A stretch of DNA of 64,000 nucleotides, from contig VZRR01002859.1 in the NCBI GenBank assembly GCA_013398015.1, positions 1,240,001 through 1,304,000 on the forward strand. Direction: 5' to 3'. A program made the translations under genes and the position numbers. Below, in pieces: positions 60,201 through 64,000 of this stretch (its first letter is position 1; every line of letters begins with the position of its first letter). Source of the DNA: Oreocharis arfaki. Its lineage: Eukaryota > Chordata > Aves > Passeriformes > Paramythiidae. The notes under the pieces were generated by a model that was not told the DNA's origin, did not search any database, and worked only from the letters and a program-made list of their open reading frames with translations.

Positions 60201-61859
60201 GGTATTAAAGACAATTCCTATCAGACTATGATAGTAAGAATATATAGAGATAATGGCTGACCTTGGGTGTGTCATTTCAGCTGAAGATTCAGAGATGATC
60301 TCAGTCATCAGACTTGTAAGGACAACATTGCTTATTACAAATTGTGCTTTAGAGAGCAAGTAATTATGTTCTGCCTAGCACTAGACTGTTATTAAGTGTG
60401 CAGTGTTACAACAACATTTAAACAGAGCTCTGAGTCTAAATTACACTGACACACAAAGTATTCATGTGTTATGTGGGATACCTTATTTCAGTACTCTGCA
60501 TGTTCCAGGTCATTCCTGCAACTGATCTGATTAATGAAGACCCCTTGTGCATAACATCCAAGACATGAGCAGGGTGTAGCAACTTACTAAAGCTATTGGT
60601 ATGAAGCAGCAGTTGCTACCACACGGCATAGCTTTTCCTTGCCTTTCCTGCAATAGGAAAGGAGCACCCCATTCTGTAGCACAGGCTCTGTTCTGCCCTT
60701 GCTGAGGAGAAGAAACAGTCAGCTCTGCTGCTCCATGCACTTACACCTGCCTTCATGGAGTCACGTACTGAAATTTTAAGAAAAAAAAAAAAGGCAGTGC
60801 TTGCTTGTTAAATGATCCTCTTTAGTAGTAGTCTCAACATCACATACAAGATTTATTTTTTTTTTTTTTAGTCTTGAATATCTCTGCTGTCTTTTTTATT
60901 CATTATTTTATAGTACTCTGTTACAAGCTCCATATTTTTAGGAGATAAGTCCTACCCCCAAAGACTTGCAGTGCATGCTGGAACTATGCATGGGAGTAAA
61001 GCCTGAAAATAGACCTTCTTTCTGCACTTCAAAGGCCCTAGAATAATCTGGCAGACAAGTGACATTAAAGAACACAAAATGAAGATTCAGAAGCAAGAAA
61101 TGAGTTGTGGAAAGTAGATCTTGATCTTGCATTAAAAGAAGTGTACATTTTGTAGATAATTTTTAGAAATGAGGCATAGGACTTGTCTTTGAGTCTCTAA
61201 TAGTCTGTTTTTATTACTACAAACTGTCTTTAAATCTGTCCTGTGATTCTTACAAGACCAATCTTTTCCCTTTTCTCTCTGTGACTTCTGTACCCATTAT
61301 CTTGCTAGACTTTTTGTTCAATAACCTTCTCCTTTGACTTCCTAAATAAAAAGATCATTTCATACTCAGTAAATTAAACACATGGCTTTCAATGTATGTC
61401 TCAGAACAGTACACTTCAAGAAAAAGAAATATGTTTTCCAGATAAAACATCAGAATGAAATAAACACAGAAACAATGTGCCTTTGGGGAGTAAGAAAACA
61501 CTCCAGGGCTGATTATATTTGCCAGAACACTGAACATGGACTCATCAGATTGATTAAGTCTGTCATAACAACGAATCACGAAGCTATAAAAGACAAAATT
61601 CAATATTCTTTCTAAAGATAGAAGCCTATTTTTAAACTATAAAAATAATACTGCATTTAGGAAATCCCTGTGGCTTTTCTGTACAAATATTTTGAGCAGC
61701 ACTTTGGTATCAAAGATGCTGTAGTAATAAGAGCACAGGCATTGCAATGGTAATTTTTCTTTTTTACATGACCTGTGTAAGTGTGGGCCTGTGTCAGTAA
61801 TGACAAACAAGGCAGGTAAGAAATAACTGGTGCCACACAGCACAACAGGGGAGGGGAGG

Positions 61860-61860
61860 N
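61860..61860. other. Single ambiguous base (N)
   Basis: One N after GAGGGGAGG, the sort of G-rich place where base calls fail. Confidence 1.
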
Positions 61861-64000
61861 GTATGGACAGAAAAACTCCTCTTGAAAAGCAATGCAGTTA
61901 TGAGAGGCTTTCCACAAAATACTCCCTATTCTGTAAAAACTTGATCTGATCTGGAGAGAATTCCAGTCAGCCTAAAGCCAGGAATATAAAGTTGAAGCAA
62001 ACTAGTCAACTGGGGGGAGTCCCAGTCAGATGCCTGTCCAGAGATTTCCTGTTCTCCTGCACACGCTGTGCAAAGCCATGCAACTCTTTGAGAGCTGCAA
62101 ATTCTTGGAGTCAGAGCTCATAATCTCCTGACATCACACTTCCTGTGCAGTATAACTGCAAGTTTTGTACAAAAGCCAAGGAAAACATCACATCAACCAT
62201 CACTGACTACATGCTTCAAGAGGCAGAAATGCAGGACTTATTTTTATGCCAGATGTAGCCACTGCCCTGGGAACACATCCAAATATGTTTCTCCTCAAGT
62301 GATAGATCACAGAGGGACTGAAGGAAGAGTTTTGTTGTTTTTTTTTTACTTTTGTACAGCAAATCACTTTTCTCATTTCTTGAGTATCCAGTAGCTGAGG
62401 AAAAACGTTTTCCTGCAGATAGAAGCTCAGCTTGTGAGTGCTATGGACATTCTTTTCTTGATAAAAGACTCACTGCTCACTAAAAATATCCATCTTTTGA
62501 AGTAGAAATGATTCTCTTTCAGCATCTCTGGACTGCAGAGACACTTGGAAGCCAGTATGATTTGCTATAACCCTACCCCCCTCGGTCTCCCTCAGTGTGA
62601 GATTATCTCAAATGAGAAAAAGTAAAACAGAACCATTTCAAACATTTGTCCTCAACTTTTCCACTTTTCTGAGGATGATTCTAAGACAAAAACAGGTAGA
62701 ATTTCCAGGACCACTGCAGACTTCCAAACAAGTAAGATACAGCACACAATTATTAATTACTCCTTATCATAAAGGGCGTTGACAAAACACTGATTTATTC
62801 ACATCAGTATTTAAAGAGTACTGCAAAAAAGAGAAGGAAAAGCATAATGTTCTAGAGGAAAAAATACATCTCAAATGCTATATATATCTAGATTCTATTT
62901 TGTCTGCAACAGTCTGAAGCTTGCAATTCATCAGACAGTCCTTAACCCACACTCTCTGCAAGTTCATGACTTCATTGGAGGGAAAAAAATGGACTACATG
63001 AATCACAGTTCCTATTGTTGAAGAGCTAAAACTAAGATTTCTGAATATCAAAAACTGTCCTAGCTTTAGTGTCTATCTAGAAATTTACCCATCAACAAAA
63101 CATTTTTAAGCTTCAAAGACTACCTTTTGCACAGTAGGACATGAAACAGTAATAACAACAGAGCTCATTGTATTTTCTTTTCATATTTTTCCCTAGTATT
63201 TCAAATTTATGATTTTGCAACAGATTTTACATCTGATTATTGCTCTTCTTCTTGGCTAGATATCAATGACTGCTGATACCTAAGGCTGGTGTTCTTATCC
63301 TCAAAGCCCAGCTGAGCCAAATGTGTGACTCACAAAGTTCCATCTAACAGTCTCTCTGTTCAGAAAACCCAGTCTTAAAATGAGATGAATTGAAATGAGA
63401 AGACTCAGACTGAAACATACAAACAGCCTTAAATAACTGAAAATACACCATGAGCTTGGAAAGTGCAAAGCATTTAATTTTTAAGATCTCTTCTGTGCTT
63501 CCACTGGAACCATATGGAGCTTACATTTCCTTATATTCTACACCCACACTATCCTACATTATAATTCCCATGAGAATATAGTGGTCTAATACGTGCATGA
63601 GTTCAAAACATAATAGAGCACATTAGCTCTACAGTATGGTATTTTTTTCCTGAGCTTATACAATTATGACTGACAGCAAAGGTCATTGAAATGTATTTAG
63701 TCATCCTTCTATTTAATTTGCAGTTTCCCCCTCAGCCACTAATTTGTATTTACAATTAAAATGCAGATTTACTAATAACTCTCAAGAAAACAAGACTGTT
63801 GGTGAAGCATCAGAATTTCTGTCTCAATTTTCAGAATTGCAGTCACATCACAATCTTTCTATTTCAGCATATTTCAAATACTCAGCATCTATAGAAATTA
63901 GACTGCCTTATGTGGAATGTTATAATGTCAGTAATTCATCTAATACCAGGTGCTTGGTCTCTGAATAGAAGTAAAGGAAGACCCAAGAAACTGGAGGAAA

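Larger units (their letters stand above)
48751..64000. other. Intergenic region to window end, no gene recognised
   Basis: 15.2 kb without a recognisable coding exon, RNA gene or CpG island. About 50400-54950 is less AT-rich than the rest and holds several short frames; the remainder is AT-rich. The longest frame is 49603-49103 on the minus strand (166 codons), with no family I know. The next gene in the human order, SMAP1, should start with a CpG-rich exon and a conserved ArfGAP zinc finger; neither appears here. Confidence 0.65.

Noticed and set aside
1..64000. CRISPR arrays, operons, tRNA or rRNA genes, bacterial-type systems
   Set aside because: None seen. The tandem repeats have only two or three copies, and the window is plainly vertebrate nuclear DNA.

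Overview
This window is vertebrate nuclear DNA, and almost certainly from a bird. It has many degraded CR1 retrotransposons with the typical avian CR1 3' end, one compact LTR-like element, moderately AT-rich introns, and a gene order (FAM135A, then SDHAF4) that matches human 6q13 and is expected in birds. There are no prokaryotic features.

Layout. Positions 857-34340 (+) hold the last 14 coding exons of FAM135A. The 5' exons lie before the window. The exons join to 3,961 nt and read as 1,319 residues plus stop with no phase error. A 771-residue disordered exon is followed by an alpha/beta-hydrolase (DUF676-type) domain with an intact GHSLG motif. The 3' UTR ends near 35550. After about 3.4 kb comes a CpG-rich promoter with a 97-base assembly gap, and then the three coding exons of SDHAF4 (39101-46222, +). 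SDHAF4 is a 100-residue mitochondrial assembly factor for succinate dehydrogenase. From about 46275 to the window end is 17.7 kb of intergenic DNA in which I recognise no exon. SMAP1, next in the human order, is not visible.

Accessory content. Seven CR1 fragments are visible. All four inside FAM135A introns are antisense to the gene. A solo-LTR-like element lies at about 20456-20880. SDHAF4 intron 2 carries a decayed intronless copy of the 3' part of GLE1 mRNA (minus strand). Its A-rich tail abuts the truncated 5' end of a CR1 in the same orientation, as expected if CR1 reverse transcriptase switched template onto a cellular mRNA. This is the most interesting observation in the window.

Other leads are weaker: a minus-strand frame resembling a terminal exon at 120-391, a perfect hairpin at the broken end of a CR1, NRF1-like and YY1-like sites at the SDHAF4 promoter, a possible intronic poly(A) isoform of FAM135A, and a few long unsupported ORFs. 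I found no tRNA or rRNA gene and nothing resembling a new multi-gene system.
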